A program made the translations under genes and the position numbers. Below, one piece after another: positions 44,758 through 53,992 of a stretch of 64,000 bases of DNA. Numbering within the stretch: the stretch's first letter is position 1; the number at the start of each line of letters is the position of its first letter. The stretch comes from Arcobacter sp. LC1 (GTDB lineage Bacteria > Campylobacterota > Campylobacteria > Campylobacterales > Arcobacteraceae): positions 1 to 64,000 of the forward strand of contig JAACJU010000004.1 in the NCBI GenBank assembly GCA_021378565.1, read 5' to 3'. The notes beneath the pieces are model-generated. The model was not told where the DNA came from, did not search any database, and saw nothing but the letters and a program-made list of their open reading frames with translations.

Positions 44758-45460
44758 TAAGTCTTTTTTAACAAATTTTTTAGCTCTAGTTTTAAGTCTT
44801 CTGGGGTATTTTTTGCCAAATCATATTATCTTATATATTGGGCTTTTTGCTTTAAGTGGCGCACTTACAAATTATCTTGCAATTTATATGATTTTTGAAA
44901 GAGTGCCTTTTATTTATGGTAGTGGGGTTATTGTAAATAAATTTGGAGAATTTAAAGAGGCAATTTATTCGCTTATTATGGATGAATTTTTTAAAAAAGA
45001 AAATATAATTAAATTTTTTGAAGCAAGTGCAGAAGATGGAATACTTAAAAAAGATTTTTCAAAAGTTTTAGAAAAGCTTGATTTTGATATGACATTTACA
45101 AGCTTAAAAGATACGATTTTAGAATCAAATTTTGCTAGTATGCTAAATATGTTTGGAGGAATTAGTGTACTTGAGCCTTTAAAAAAACCTTTTATTTCCA
45201 AACTAAAACAAGCAATTATTTCTATTCTAGGCTCAAAAGCTTTTCAAGATATTTTACTTAAAAATCAAGGAGGACTCGATTTTAGCGATGAATTGCTTAA
45301 ACAAATTTCTAAACTTATAAAAAATCGCCTAGATGAGCTTAGCCCTTTGATGGTTAAACAAATGATTCAAAACATTATAAGAGAACACCTTTCTTGGCTT
45401 GTGCTTTGGGGTGGAATTTTTGGAGGGCTTATTGGACTTCTAAGCGCTTTTATAAGTTAG
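44744..45460 (+). CDS. DUF445-family membrane protein
   Basis: The 238-residue protein has two spans near the N-terminus with [15 protein letters not shown], the DUF445 (YheB-like) hallmark. A long amphipathic cytoplasmic middle ([31 protein letters not shown]) and a C-terminal span with [14 protein letters not shown] follow. Function of the family is unknown. ATG 44744 is preferred over the in-frame TTG just before it. It overlaps the chemoreceptor gene by 14 bp and so is probably co-transcribed with it. Confidence 0.78.
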   Translation: MKIFNKSFLTNFLALVLSLLGYFLPNHIILYIGLFALSGALTNYLAIYMIFERVPFIYGSGVIVNKFGEFKEAIYSLIMDEFFKKENIIKFFEASAEDGILKKDFSKVLEKLDFDMTFTSLKDTILESNFASMLNMFGGISVLEPLKKPFISKLKQAIISILGSKAFQDILLKNQGGLDFSDELLKQISKLIKNRLDELSPLMVKQMIQNIIREHLSWLVLWGGIFGGLIGLLSAFIS

Positions 45461-45613
45461 TTATTTGCTTTTTTATTTTAATGTTTGAGTTGAAATAAAA
45501 TCTTAATAATTCTAATAATTTTATCTTAGCTAAAGCTCACAAAATATATAATGACTTATATTATAGAATCTAGCTTATGCTAATTCTTAGTAATTATATA
45601 AAATAGGAAAAAT

Positions 45614-46048
45614 ATGAAAAAGATTATTATTTTACTTTTTATTTTTTGCGGATTTCTTTTTGCAAGTAATTATTTTTATATGCAAAATAATAAAAAAATA
45701 ATGTTAAAAAAAGTACAACCTACACAAAGTAACAAGCAATTACAAGTAAATAGTTTAAATTCTAAAAATCCTAATAGTTCTAATTCTTCGGTTGATTATT
45801 ATACTTTTAATTCAGGTGCTAGAGTGGGTATTGATAATACTTTGGTGGTAGGATTTAAAGACTTGACTAACCTAAAAAAATATGAAAATACCTATCACAT
45901 TACTTTTATAAAAGATTTAGGCTTAAAAATGTATGTTTTTTCTTGCCTAGATAAAAGTAAGACTTTGGGTATTGCAAATGAACTAAGTAAAAAAAATGAT
46001 ATACTTTTTGCGCAACCAAAGCTTATTCAAGCACTTAAACTTCAATAA
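45614..46048 (+). CDS. Secreted protein resembling a subtilase propeptide
   Basis: The 144-residue product has a signal peptide (MKKIIILLFIFCGFLFA), a low-complexity Asn/Ser/Gln linker (about 30-62) and a compact domain with NTLVVGFKDLTNLKKY, LGLKMYVFSC and ANELSKKNDILFAQPKL. The last string resembles the end of subtilase prodomains, where strand and 'VxxAxPN' elements fill the active site. The gene just downstream, on the same strand, encodes a subtilase that has no prodomain of its own. I infer a chaperone/inhibitor supplied in trans. The 153-bp gap upstream has an AT-rich promoter-like TATATAAAAT. Confidence 0.6.
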   Translation: MKKIIILLFIFCGFLFASNYFYMQNNKKIMLKKVQPTQSNKQLQVNSLNSKNPNSSNSSVDYYTFNSGARVGIDNTLVVGFKDLTNLKKYENTYHITFIKDLGLKMYVFSCLDKSKTLGIANELSKKNDILFAQPKLIQALKLQ

Positions 46049-46141
46049 AATATTTAATAAAAACTATTTTTAATTTTTCTTAAATGCAAAAATGTGCTAT
46101 ACTCAGAATATATTAGATTTTATTTTGAAAAGAGTTGAAGT

Positions 46142-47407
46142 TTGAGAAGATATCTTATAATTATTTTATTTATTGCTTCTTTGTTTTTTGCATCTTGTGG
46201 AAGTGATGATGATTCAGACTCCTACGCAAGTGTTTGTTCTTCTGATTATGTTTTTGGTTTTGCTTCTAGAGATATTTTTCAAAATGATGGAAATTCAAAC
46301 CCTTTATGGAAGACGCAATGGGATTTGCATGCAAATCATGGAATTTTTGGAAATCCAAGCATACATGCAAGTGCTAGTCTTATAAGAAATAATGGTGGAC
46401 ATACAGTAACTATAGCTATTCTTGATGATGGTTTTAATCTTAATCATGAAGATTTAAAAGGTTTAAATGTCATACGAAAATGGAATACAGCTTATTCTTA
46501 TGATAATTCAACTACATCAGACCCTAGTCAAGATATTAGTGAAGATCCAAATAATAAAGAGGATCACGGTACAGCAACACTTGGAATAATTGCAGCGAGA
46601 GATAATAATGTTGGTATTATGGGACTTGCAACTACATCTAATTATCAATTTATACTTGTAAAAATGTGTTTTGATGATGCCTGCCTAAAAAATCAAATTT
46701 ATACTACGTCTGAAATTTTTAGAAAAGTTCAAAGTTGGAATCCTCAAGTTATTTCTTGTTCTTGGGGAACTGTTCAGCGAGGAGGATTATCGCCTTATGA
46801 TAGAGCAACCATTGCAAGTGTTGCAAAAGGTGAAAACAAAAATGGTAAATTAACATACCCTAATGGTGTAAATGTAGTTTTTTCTAGTGGCAATGGAGAA
46901 AACAAAAATGGTCAAAATTATGGTGTTGACATTTCAAATGAAGCCAATATTCCTGAAGTTATAAGCGTAGGAGCTAGCAATTCTTTTAATAGAATTGCAC
47001 ATTATAGCAATTATGGAGAAAATCTTGATTTAGTAGCTCCTGGAGGTGGATATTATCATCCTGATATGCTAGGTATTCCAACATTATATGGCCATTTTAA
47101 TAATAGTTACTACTATTATAATAGCAAAAATTCATTTATAGGAACTTCAGCATCAGCACCTTTAGTATCAGGAGCTATTGCTTTAATTTTAGCAAAAAAT
47201 CCAAATTTAACAAGACCTAAGATTATAAATATTTTGCATTCTACTAGCGACAAAATAAGCTTTTATAGAGAAAATTTAGGAACGAAACGAAATCCTATAA
47301 TGAGATTAGAAACTTGCAATTACGACTCAGCAGGTTTTAGTAAGCATTGTGCTTACGGAAAATTAAATTTAGAAAAAGCACTTGCAAAAGTTCCAAATCC
47401 CTCTTAA
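46142..47407 (+). CDS. Lipoprotein subtilisin-like serine protease (S8)
   Basis: From TTG 46142 the 421-residue product has a signal peptide and lipobox FASC (cysteine at 19), so it should be membrane-tethered. The S8 triad is visible: aspartate in AILDDGFN (~95), histidine in DHGTAT (142) and serine in GTSASAP (336), with SSGNGENKNG as the oxyanion region. The segment between the lipobox and the triad (about 20-85) is too short and unlike a prodomain, while a prodomain-like protein is encoded 93 bp upstream. It cuts proteins in the periplasm or at the surface; the target is unknown. There is no autotransporter part. Confidence 0.83.
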   Translation: MRRYLIIILFIASLFFASCGSDDDSDSYASVCSSDYVFGFASRDIFQNDGNSNPLWKTQWDLHANHGIFGNPSIHASASLIRNNGGHTVTIAILDDGFNLNHEDLKGLNVIRKWNTAYSYDNSTTSDPSQDISEDPNNKEDHGTATLGIIAARDNNVGIMGLATTSNYQFILVKMCFDDACLKNQIYTTSEIFRKVQSWNPQVISCSWGTVQRGGLSPYDRATIASVAKGENKNGKLTYPNGVNVVFSSGNGENKNGQNYGVDISNEANIPEVISVGASNSFNRIAHYSNYGENLDLVAPGGGYYHPDMLGIPTLYGHFNNSYYYYNSKNSFIGTSASAPLVSGAIALILAKNPNLTRPKIINILHSTSDKISFYRENLGTKRNPIMRLETCNYDSAGFSKHCAYGKLNLEKALAKVPNPS

Positions 47408-47458
47408 GATTTAAGCTTCATAAAAAATCAATAAAAATACCATAAAAATATTTACTTT

Positions 47459-47905
47459 TTATTCTTTTTTTCTTACAGCATATTTCCCTTCATAATCAAA
47501 ACAAAGTTCGCCAACTTCGCTTATTTGTGCATTTACTTTTATAGAACCTATGCCCTTAGAGCTAAGTTTTTCTCTTAAAGTTAAAAGCTCTTCTTTTGGT
47601 GGGGTAAAAACGGTACAGTTTATATCGCTTGTCAAGGGTGCTTTAAAAGTGCATAAACTTGAAACCACTAAAATATCATGATTATCTTGATGTTCATTTA
47701 TCAAAAGTTCAAGCAAAACCCATGCAGAAATAGTAGCAAAACTGCTCAAGCTTCCTCCAAAAGCAGTGCCTTTGTCATTTATATTTAAATCAAGTGGAAT
47801 CCTAGTTAATAGGGCATACTTATCAAAGCTAAGAATCTCAAAACCCATCATTTTAGTAATAGGAATTTTTTCATAAAGTTTATTTTGTAAATCTAATAAG
47901 TTCAT
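47459..47905 (-). CDS. Hotdog-fold thioesterase (YiiD C-terminal type)
   Basis: The 148-residue protein (ATG 47905, AAGG 8 bp upstream; a longer ATG at 47935 is less likely) has KMMGFEILSFD, NDKGTAFGGSLSSFATISAWVLL and a final strand ELCFDYEGKYAVRKK. GTAFGGSL is the active-site helix of putative thioesterases related to the C-terminal half of YiiD. An acyl-CoA hydrolase is likely, with unknown substrate. It faces the subtilase gene convergently across about 50 bp with no clear hairpin, and diverges from the small gene before mfd. Confidence 0.72.
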   Translation of the reverse strand: MNLLDLQNKLYEKIPITKMMGFEILSFDKYALLTRIPLDLNINDKGTAFGGSLSSFATISAWVLLELLINEHQDNHDILVVSSLCTFKAPLTSDINCTVFTPPKEELLTLREKLSSKGIGSIKVNAQISEVGELCFDYEGKYAVRKKE

Positions 47906-48011
47906 TTTTGCGCCTTTTTTGCTTTTCTTAATCATTTTATCATAATTTTATCTTGCTTGTTTAGAAAAATTATTTATGATATAATTTCTTTCTTTAAAAC
48001 AAAGGTTATTA

Positions 48012-48323
48012 TTGGAAGTTTTAGTTTTGCTAGATACCCCTTCTGAACTCTCAAAAGAAATAAAACAATCTTGTAAATCTTATTTGGAGCAAGCTGGCTT
48101 CGGCCAAGTTAATGGCGAAGATTTTACTTATTTAGGAAAAACAAATACAAGTTTAATCCAAACAAGAACTTACATCTTAGCAATATTTCAAAAAGTTCCT
48201 AGCTTATTAGGACTTAAAAATCTTAAAATGCTTTTTCAAATTGGTAATAATCTTTTTGAAACATATATTTTTGATGAACTTAGCAAAGAATTTAAGAAAT
48301 TAGAAAAAATAGACAAAAATTAG
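48012..48323 (+). CDS. Small conserved hypothetical protein before mfd
   Basis: I do not recognise a family for this 103-residue soluble protein. It starts at TTG 48012, has a hydrophobic first strand (EVLVLLDTP), a helix and a second half with LLGLKNLKMLFQIGNN. It ends 25 bp before mfd and so is likely co-transcribed. The coding potential is supported by normal codon use, the even gap and the lack of an alternative frame. A role in Mfd function would be guesswork. Confidence 0.5.
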   Translation: MEVLVLLDTPSELSKEIKQSCKSYLEQAGFGQVNGEDFTYLGKTNTSLIQTRTYILAIFQKVPSLLGLKNLKMLFQIGNNLFETYIFDELSKEFKKLEKIDKN

Positions 48324-48348
48324 AAAGAATTTATGATAAAAAAAGAAC

Positions 48349-51324
48349 ATGAAAGATATTTATAATTATTTTAAAAAAAATCCTCCTTGCGAACTTTTAC
48401 TTGTAGCTGATGATAGACAAGCAAGACAAGCTTATGACGTACTAGCCTATTTAGGATTTAAACCTTTTGTGTTAAGTGATTTTAGGGCAAATTATTTAGA
48501 TGATTTACTCTCTTTTGGTGAGGAGCTAAATCAAACTCTTGATGCTTTGAGCAAATATTATGAGTGCAAAAGTACTAAAAAAATCCTAATCTCTCCACTA
48601 AGAACTATAACTTTTGCTCTGCCTAAAGAGAAATGTTTTTCTAGTTTTAATCTAAGTTTTGGCGCTAAGGTTGATATTACTCAGTTAAAAGACAAGCTTT
48701 ATGCTTGGGGGTACTATTTTGTTGACATTGTAAGTAGTGAAGCCGAGGTTTCATTTAGGGGTGACATCATAGATATTTGTCCGCTTGGTTGCGAGCATGG
48801 ATATAGATTATCTTTATTTGATGATGAGCTTGAAAGTATTAGGCGTTTTGATATTGACAAGCAAATATCGTTTAAAGAAGAGCTTGATAATATAGAAATA
48901 AGCCCAGCTTTTTTAGCTCTTGATTCTTTGGAATTTGACAAAATTGACAAAAAAATTCAGGCATTTGATAGTGATACTTTTGTAAAAGATATTCATTCTT
49001 TGGGATTTTGGTTTTTAGATGATTTAGGTACTTTTTTAAGCAAAGAATTAAATACATTTTTTACTAAAGATGCCTTTGATGAGCTTGATGAAGTTTATAT
49101 AAATGAAACAAAAAAAATACCTAAAGAGGATTTACTAAAGCTTAAAGTCTTGCCAAGTAGTGATGAATATCACGAGGTATTTACAAAAAATATCCATGAA
49201 TTTATAGAATTTCATAAAGATAAAAAAATCATAATTTTAAGCTCAAGTGAAGCAAGACTAAAGCTAAATAATTTCGATTTAAGCCAAAAAAATATAAGTT
49301 TTAAAATCGTACCTTTTATTATAAATTTGCTAGGAGATGATGAGCTTATCTTATCGCTAAATAAGCAAGTTCCAAAAAGGAAGAAAAAAAGATTAAAATT
49401 TGTTCTTGATGAGTTGAGTGAAAATGATTTTGTAGTGCATGAAACTCACGGAATTGGTCAGTTTCAAGGAATAAAACCAATTGGCGTAATGGGAGGGCTA
49501 AGAGATTTTGTAAGTATAAAATATGCAAACAATGATAAACTTTTATTGCCTGTTGAAAATATTGATTTAATAGATAGGTATATCGCAAACTCAGGCTCTA
49601 TTGCTTCGCTTGATAGTCTAGGAAAAGGCTCTTTTGCTAAGCTTAAAGCTAAATTAAAAGATAAACTTTTTGTAATCGCAAATGAAATAATAGCGCTCAG
49701 TGCAAAAAGACAATTAAGCAAGGGCTTGCGTGTTAATATTCCTTCAAAAACTATAAGCGACTTTCAAGACGCAGCAGATTTTACTTACACAAAAGACCAA
49801 GATAAAAGCATAAAAGAACTTTTATACGACTTAGATTCTGGGCTTGTTATGGACAGACTACTAAGTGGAGATGTTGGTTTTGGAAAAACTGAAGTTGCAA
49901 TGAATGGGATTTTTGCTTGTTTGGTAAATGGTTTTCAGACACTTTTTATTGCCCCAACTACGCTTTTAGTAGCGCAACATTTTGTAAGTATTTCAAAAAG
50001 ATTTAAAAAATATGGTTTTAAAATAGAAAAATTAGATGGCAAAACGACAGCTAAAGAAAAACTTAGAATAAAACAAGCATTACAAAATGGTGAACTTGAT
50101 TTACTAGTTGGAACTCACGCACTTTTAGAAATAAAATCTAAAAACTTAGCTCTCGTAATTTTAGACGAAGAGCATAAATTTGGAGTCAAACAAAAAGAAA
50201 AATTAAAATCTTTGAGAGAAGATGTGCATATTTTTTCTATGAGTGCAACTCCAATTCCAAGAACACTAAATCTTGCACTTTCGAAAATAAAAGGAATGAG
50301 CTCTTTGTTTGAAGCTCCACAAGAAAGGCTAGGGGTTAAAAGTTTTGTCAAAGAATTTGATGAAAAACTTATTAAAGAAGTTGTTTTTAGGCAAAGAAGA
50401 CAAGCTGGGCAGATTTTTTATATTTATAATAATATTTCTACAATAGAAGCAAAAAAAGAAGAACTTCAAGCTTTGATTCCTAAAATAAAAATAGAAATTA
50501 TTCATTCAAAAATAAGTGCAGTAAAATCACAAAAAATCTTAGAAGATTTTGGCAAAGGTGCTTTCGATATTTTATTAGCAACTTCAATTGTAGAATCAGG
50601 GTTACATTTTCCAAACGCTAACTTGATAATAATTGATGGAGCAAATAACTTTGGTATAGCAGATTTACACCAATTAAGAGGTAGAGTTGGTAGAGGCGCA
50701 AAAGAATCATTTTGTTATTTTTTAGTTGAAAATAAAAACAAATTAAGTAGCAGTGCTGTAAAAAGACTTCTAGCCCTAGAGAAAAACTCCTATCTAGGCT
50801 CAGGTCACGCTTTAGCTCATCAAGATTTAGAGATTAGAGGTGGGGGGAATATCATAGGCGAGGCACAAAGTGGGCATATTAAGCAAATAGGCTATGGGCT
50901 TTATCTTAAAATGTTAGAACAAGCTCTAGCTAGTCTTAGTCAAAGTCCTAGTCAAGAAAATAAAAGCGTGGATATAAAACTTGCTATTGTTGCTTATATT
51001 TCAAAAGAATACATAAAAGAAGATAGGATTAGGCTAGAGCTTTATAGACGCCTAAGCAAGGCTAGCGATGTATCTATGGTTTATGAGATTGAAGAAGAAT
51101 TAGTTGATAGGTTTGGTAAGCTTGATATTCCTACAAAGCAGTTTTTGGAGCTTATTATTATAAAAGTTTTGAGTCTTAAAAACGATATTAAAAGTCTTAG
51201 CTCTTATGAGATGAATATAAATATTCTAAGAAATAATGGCGATAAAAGCACATTAAAAAGTCCAAGTAAAGATGATGATGATATTATAAAAACTACATTA
51301 AAATTCCTAAGAAATCTCCCTTAA
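48349..51324 (+). CDS. mfd: Transcription-repair coupling factor
   Basis: The 991-residue protein has a UvrB-like N-terminal third, the RNA polymerase-interacting domain (HGIGQFQGI, about 365-435) and an SF2 translocase with Walker A GDVGFGKTE (~505), DEEHKFG and SMSATPIPRTL. A second helicase lobe (VESGLHFPNANLIIID; LRGRVGRG) and a C-terminal regulatory domain follow. It releases stalled RNA polymerase and recruits UvrA. At 991 residues it is shorter than E. coli Mfd (1148), as I expect for Campylobacterota. Gene order follows the C. jejuni folC-to-mfd stretch, with other genes inserted between. Confidence 0.94.
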   Translation: MKDIYNYFKKNPPCELLLVADDRQARQAYDVLAYLGFKPFVLSDFRANYLDDLLSFGEELNQTLDALSKYYECKSTKKILISPLRTITFALPKEKCFSSFNLSFGAKVDITQLKDKLYAWGYYFVDIVSSEAEVSFRGDIIDICPLGCEHGYRLSLFDDELESIRRFDIDKQISFKEELDNIEISPAFLALDSLEFDKIDKKIQAFDSDTFVKDIHSLGFWFLDDLGTFLSKELNTFFTKDAFDELDEVYINETKKIPKEDLLKLKVLPSSDEYHEVFTKNIHEFIEFHKDKKIIILSSSEARLKLNNFDLSQKNISFKIVPFIINLLGDDELILSLNKQVPKRKKKRLKFVLDELSENDFVVHETHGIGQFQGIKPIGVMGGLRDFVSIKYANNDKLLLPVENIDLIDRYIANSGSIASLDSLGKGSFAKLKAKLKDKLFVIANEIIALSAKRQLSKGLRVNIPSKTISDFQDAADFTYTKDQDKSIKELLYDLDSGLVMDRLLSGDVGFGKTEVAMNGIFACLVNGFQTLFIAPTTLLVAQHFVSISKRFKKYGFKIEKLDGKTTAKEKLRIKQALQNGELDLLVGTHALLEIKSKNLALVILDEEHKFGVKQKEKLKSLREDVHIFSMSATPIPRTLNLALSKIKGMSSLFEAPQERLGVKSFVKEFDEKLIKEVVFRQRRQAGQIFYIYNNISTIEAKKEELQALIPKIKIEIIHSKISAVKSQKILEDFGKGAFDILLATSIVESGLHFPNANLIIIDGANNFGIADLHQLRGRVGRGAKESFCYFLVENKNKLSSSAVKRLLALEKNSYLGSGHALAHQDLEIRGGGNIIGEAQSGHIKQIGYGLYLKMLEQALASLSQSPSQENKSVDIKLAIVAYISKEYIKEDRIRLELYRRLSKASDVSMVYEIEEELVDRFGKLDIPTKQFLELIIIKVLSLKNDIKSLSSYEMNINILRNNGDKSTLKSPSKDDDDIIKTTLKFLRNLP

Positions 51325-51475
51325 GTTTTCGTCCATTGCCAATATTTTGAATATTTATGCTAGAATTTAATAATATTTATTATGTATTTCTAATTTTAAG
51401 TACTAGACATTAAAACTTCAAAGCTAAAGAGTTCTTAAAATACAAATTAGATACAAAAAAGAGGACTTCATTTAG

Positions 51476-52714
51476 ATGAAAACAAGATCAGTTTTTTTTA
51501 GTATTAGCGTAGCTTTTTTTATTTCGCTTTTAGTTTCTATTGTTGCATTTTCAGTTATTATGTTAAATATACATCACAATCTAGAACATAAACTACAAAA
51601 AAAATATTATCCTCTTTCTTTTGCAATCGCTAGAAGTATTAGAAGAAGTGGCTTTAATAAACAGCTAAAAACTAGTTTAAAAAAATTTAATTTAAAACTT
51701 TTTATTGATAACAAATCAATGAATAGAATTTTAAGAGATCCTCATACAAAAGTAGAAATAAATCAGGTTAAAAGCAATCTCTTATTTAGAGTTTTGGAAC
51801 ATCATGGATTTTATTACGTTTATATCAAAGCGCCTAATCTTAGATTTATTTTTAAAGATAAAACAAAAATTAACGAAGATAATGCAATGTATGTTGTAAG
51901 TATTTTTATTTTTATTGTTTTGATACTTATTTTAGCTTTTTATTCAACTATAAAAAAACTTTTGCCACTTAAAAGAATTAGAAAAAAAGTAAAAAGCTTA
52001 GCTGAAGAAGATTTTGATTTTTCTTGTTGTAAATTGACAGGTCATGATGAAGTCTCACTTTTGGCAAGAGAGCTAAAAAATAGTGCTGGAAAACTAGAAT
52101 CTTTAAAGAAAACTAGACATATTTTCATAAAAAATATAGTTTATAGCTTAAAACAAAATATAGTTGAGGGCAATGTTTTATCCAAAAACTTGGAAAAAGA
52201 TGAAGAAAATTGCGAGTGCATTGAAAAAATATTTAAAAAACTTGATTATTTAGTTGGAGAATTTATATCAACCGAAGAATTAATATTTTCAAGTAACTAT
52301 TTAGAGCGAAGCACTTATTGTCTTGCTGATATTGTAGATTCAGCAACTGAGAGTTTAAGTTACGATTCAAAACAAATTCAAAGTAAATACAAAAACATAA
52401 GATTAAAGGTAAATTTTAAATTTTTTACTCTTGCAATCAAACATCTTATTGATAATGCTGTAAAGTATTCTAGTGATAATTCTATGTTTATAAGAACTAA
52501 CAAGGATGAAGATATTATTTTTGGAAACAAAGGCGATAGATTATCACAAAAGTTAGAAAAATATCTTGAATTAGCATATGATATAGATGAAAAGGAAAGC
52601 CTTTTTGGACTTGGGCTTTGTATGATTCAAAATATTTTAAATGCAAATTCTTATAGTCTAAAATATGATTATGTAGACAAAATAAATTTATTTACTATAT
52701 GCAAAAATCCTTAA
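51476..52714 (+). CDS. Histidine-kinase-like sensor lacking the phosphoacceptor histidine (ArsS-like pseudokinase)
   Basis: The 412-residue protein has TM1 (about 8-30), a periplasmic domain to about 138, TM2 (about 142-162) and a HAMP-like region (LPLKRIRKKVKSLAEEDFDF). In the usual H-box place it reads NIVYSLKQNIVEG; related ArsS-type kinases have NIxHELKTPIxxG, so the histidine is replaced by tyrosine 223. The N-box (HLIDNAVKYSSDN) and the glycine box (LFGLGLCMIQNIL) look intact. No response regulator is next to it. It may be a phosphatase-only or signal-binding protein. It overlaps the flavoprotein gene by 16 bp. Confidence 0.72.
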   Translation: MKTRSVFFSISVAFFISLLVSIVAFSVIMLNIHHNLEHKLQKKYYPLSFAIARSIRRSGFNKQLKTSLKKFNLKLFIDNKSMNRILRDPHTKVEINQVKSNLLFRVLEHHGFYYVYIKAPNLRFIFKDKTKINEDNAMYVVSIFIFIVLILILAFYSTIKKLLPLKRIRKKVKSLAEEDFDFSCCKLTGHDEVSLLARELKNSAGKLESLKKTRHIFIKNIVYSLKQNIVEGNVLSKNLEKDEENCECIEKIFKKLDYLVGEFISTEELIFSSNYLERSTYCLADIVDSATESLSYDSKQIQSKYKNIRLKVNFKFFTLAIKHLIDNAVKYSSDNSMFIRTNKDEDIIFGNKGDRLSQKLEKYLELAYDIDEKESLFGLGLCMIQNILNANSYSLKYDYVDKINLFTICKNP

Positions 52715-53862
52715 ATTATGACCTTGTAATAATTGGCGCAGGAGCTAGCGGGCTTATGCTAGCTTCTTTGCTAAAAAGAAATCCCCAAAAAGTTTGCATT
52801 ATTGAAGCTAGAGAAAAAATAGGTAGTAAAATTATCTTAAGTGGTGGTGGTAAGTGCAATATCACAAATAAATACTTAGATTTTTCAAAATATCTTGGAG
52901 ATGAAAAATTTGTAAAAGAAGCACTAAAAGATTTTAGCACCAAAGAACTTTTAGACTTTCTAGAAAGCCAAGAGCTTAGCCCAAAGCTAGATGAACGCTT
53001 GGTAGAAGGCGCTTATTTTTGCAAAAGTTCTAAAGAAGTTTTATCTTCTTTTTCTACGCTTACAAAAAAAATAAAATTATTTTTAAATACAAGCGTAGAA
53101 GATGTAAGTTTTGAAGATGGAAAATATTGTATAAAAAATTCTAAAAATCTAGACATCAGGGCTAAAAATCTTGTGATAGCAAGTGGTTCTAATGCTCATT
53201 TTGAAGATAAAGATTACGAGATTTTGACAAAAATATCACAAAAATTCAAACTTGATTTTAAGTCATTTACTCCAGCTTTAGTAGGACTTGGCTTACAAAA
53301 AGAACAAGCTTGGTTTAAAAATCTTAGCGGTATTTCACTATTTGCAAAACTAAAAATAGAGGACAAAAACTTAGAAGGAAAACTTTTATTTACTCACAGG
53401 GGATTTAGTGGACCACTTGTTTTTAATGCCTCGCTTTATTGGTCAAAAGGTTTTTTGGAATTTGATTTTTTGCCAAATAATACTCTTGATGAATTTTATA
53501 AAAAACAAATGCTAATAAGTAAGGCACTTCCTTTGCCAAGAAGATTTTTGCAAGAATTTTTGCTTAGCATTGATTTGGCAGACAAGCCTCTTAATAAGCT
53601 AAATTTAGAAGAAAAACAAAAGCTTGAAAAATTAAAATCTTATAATTTTGCTCCAGCTGGCAATCTTGGCTTTTTAAAAGCTGAGGTAAGCAAGGGCGGT
53701 TTAAATACAAAAGAGCTTGATATTAATTTTGAGTGCAAAAAGCAAAAAAATCTTTTTTTCTTAGGTGAAGCTTTGGATGTTACAGGGCAATTAGGTGGAT
53801 ATAATCTGCATTTTGCCTTTGCAAGTGCATTTAAGTGTGCAAGGTATTTAAATAAAAAATAA
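52699..53862 (+). CDS. FAD/NAD(P)-dependent flavoprotein, HI0933/YhiN family
   Basis: This 387-residue flavoprotein has the Rossmann motif IIGAGASGLM at about 11-20, then SGGGKCNITN (family hallmark), LFTHRGFSGP and, near the end, GEALDVTGQLGGYNLHFAFASA. These are diagnostic for the HI0933/YhiN (BaiN-like) group, which bind FAD; the substrate is generally unknown. Length is normal. The ATG overlaps the pseudokinase gene by 16 bp, so they form one unit. A 124-bp AT-rich gap follows. Confidence 0.85.
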   Translation: MQKSLNYDLVIIGAGASGLMLASLLKRNPQKVCIIEAREKIGSKIILSGGGKCNITNKYLDFSKYLGDEKFVKEALKDFSTKELLDFLESQELSPKLDERLVEGAYFCKSSKEVLSSFSTLTKKIKLFLNTSVEDVSFEDGKYCIKNSKNLDIRAKNLVIASGSNAHFEDKDYEILTKISQKFKLDFKSFTPALVGLGLQKEQAWFKNLSGISLFAKLKIEDKNLEGKLLFTHRGFSGPLVFNASLYWSKGFLEFDFLPNNTLDEFYKKQMLISKALPLPRRFLQEFLLSIDLADKPLNKLNLEEKQKLEKLKSYNFAPAGNLGFLKAEVSKGGLNTKELDINFECKKQKNLFFLGEALDVTGQLGGYNLHFAFASAFKCARYLNKK

Positions 53863-53958
53863 TAGCTAGAAAAGCATTAAAAGGTTCAAAAAGGTTTAAA
53901 AAAAATTAAAAAAAAATAAAATCAATAAAAAATTTACTTATGTTAATATTTTTTTTGT

Positions 53959-53964
53959 TAAAAT
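53959..53964 (+). promoter_or_regulatory. -10 element of the CZB chemoreceptor gene
   Basis: TTTTTTTGTTAAAATAG gives a textbook T-rich extended -10; the start point should be near 53971, a few bases before the GGAGG at 53978-53982. Confidence 0.55.
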
Positions 53965-53992
53965 AGCTTAATAATGTGGAGGTTAAGTGATA

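Noticed and set aside
45461-45613. Search for a tRNA or small RNA in the 153-bp gap before the propeptide-like gene
   Set aside because: No cloverleaf or strong hairpin is visible; it looks like an AT-rich promoter region.
50838-50848. Run of six G in mfd, a possible phase-variation tract (also about 59178-59183 in xseA)
   Set aside because: Both encode conserved glycine-rich motifs (RGGGN, RGGGS) and are shorter than the tracts that vary in Campylobacter.
51325-51475. Search for a tRNA or riboswitch in the gap after mfd
   Set aside because: No stable structure or known motif seen; it is plain AT-rich spacer with a weak promoter at best.
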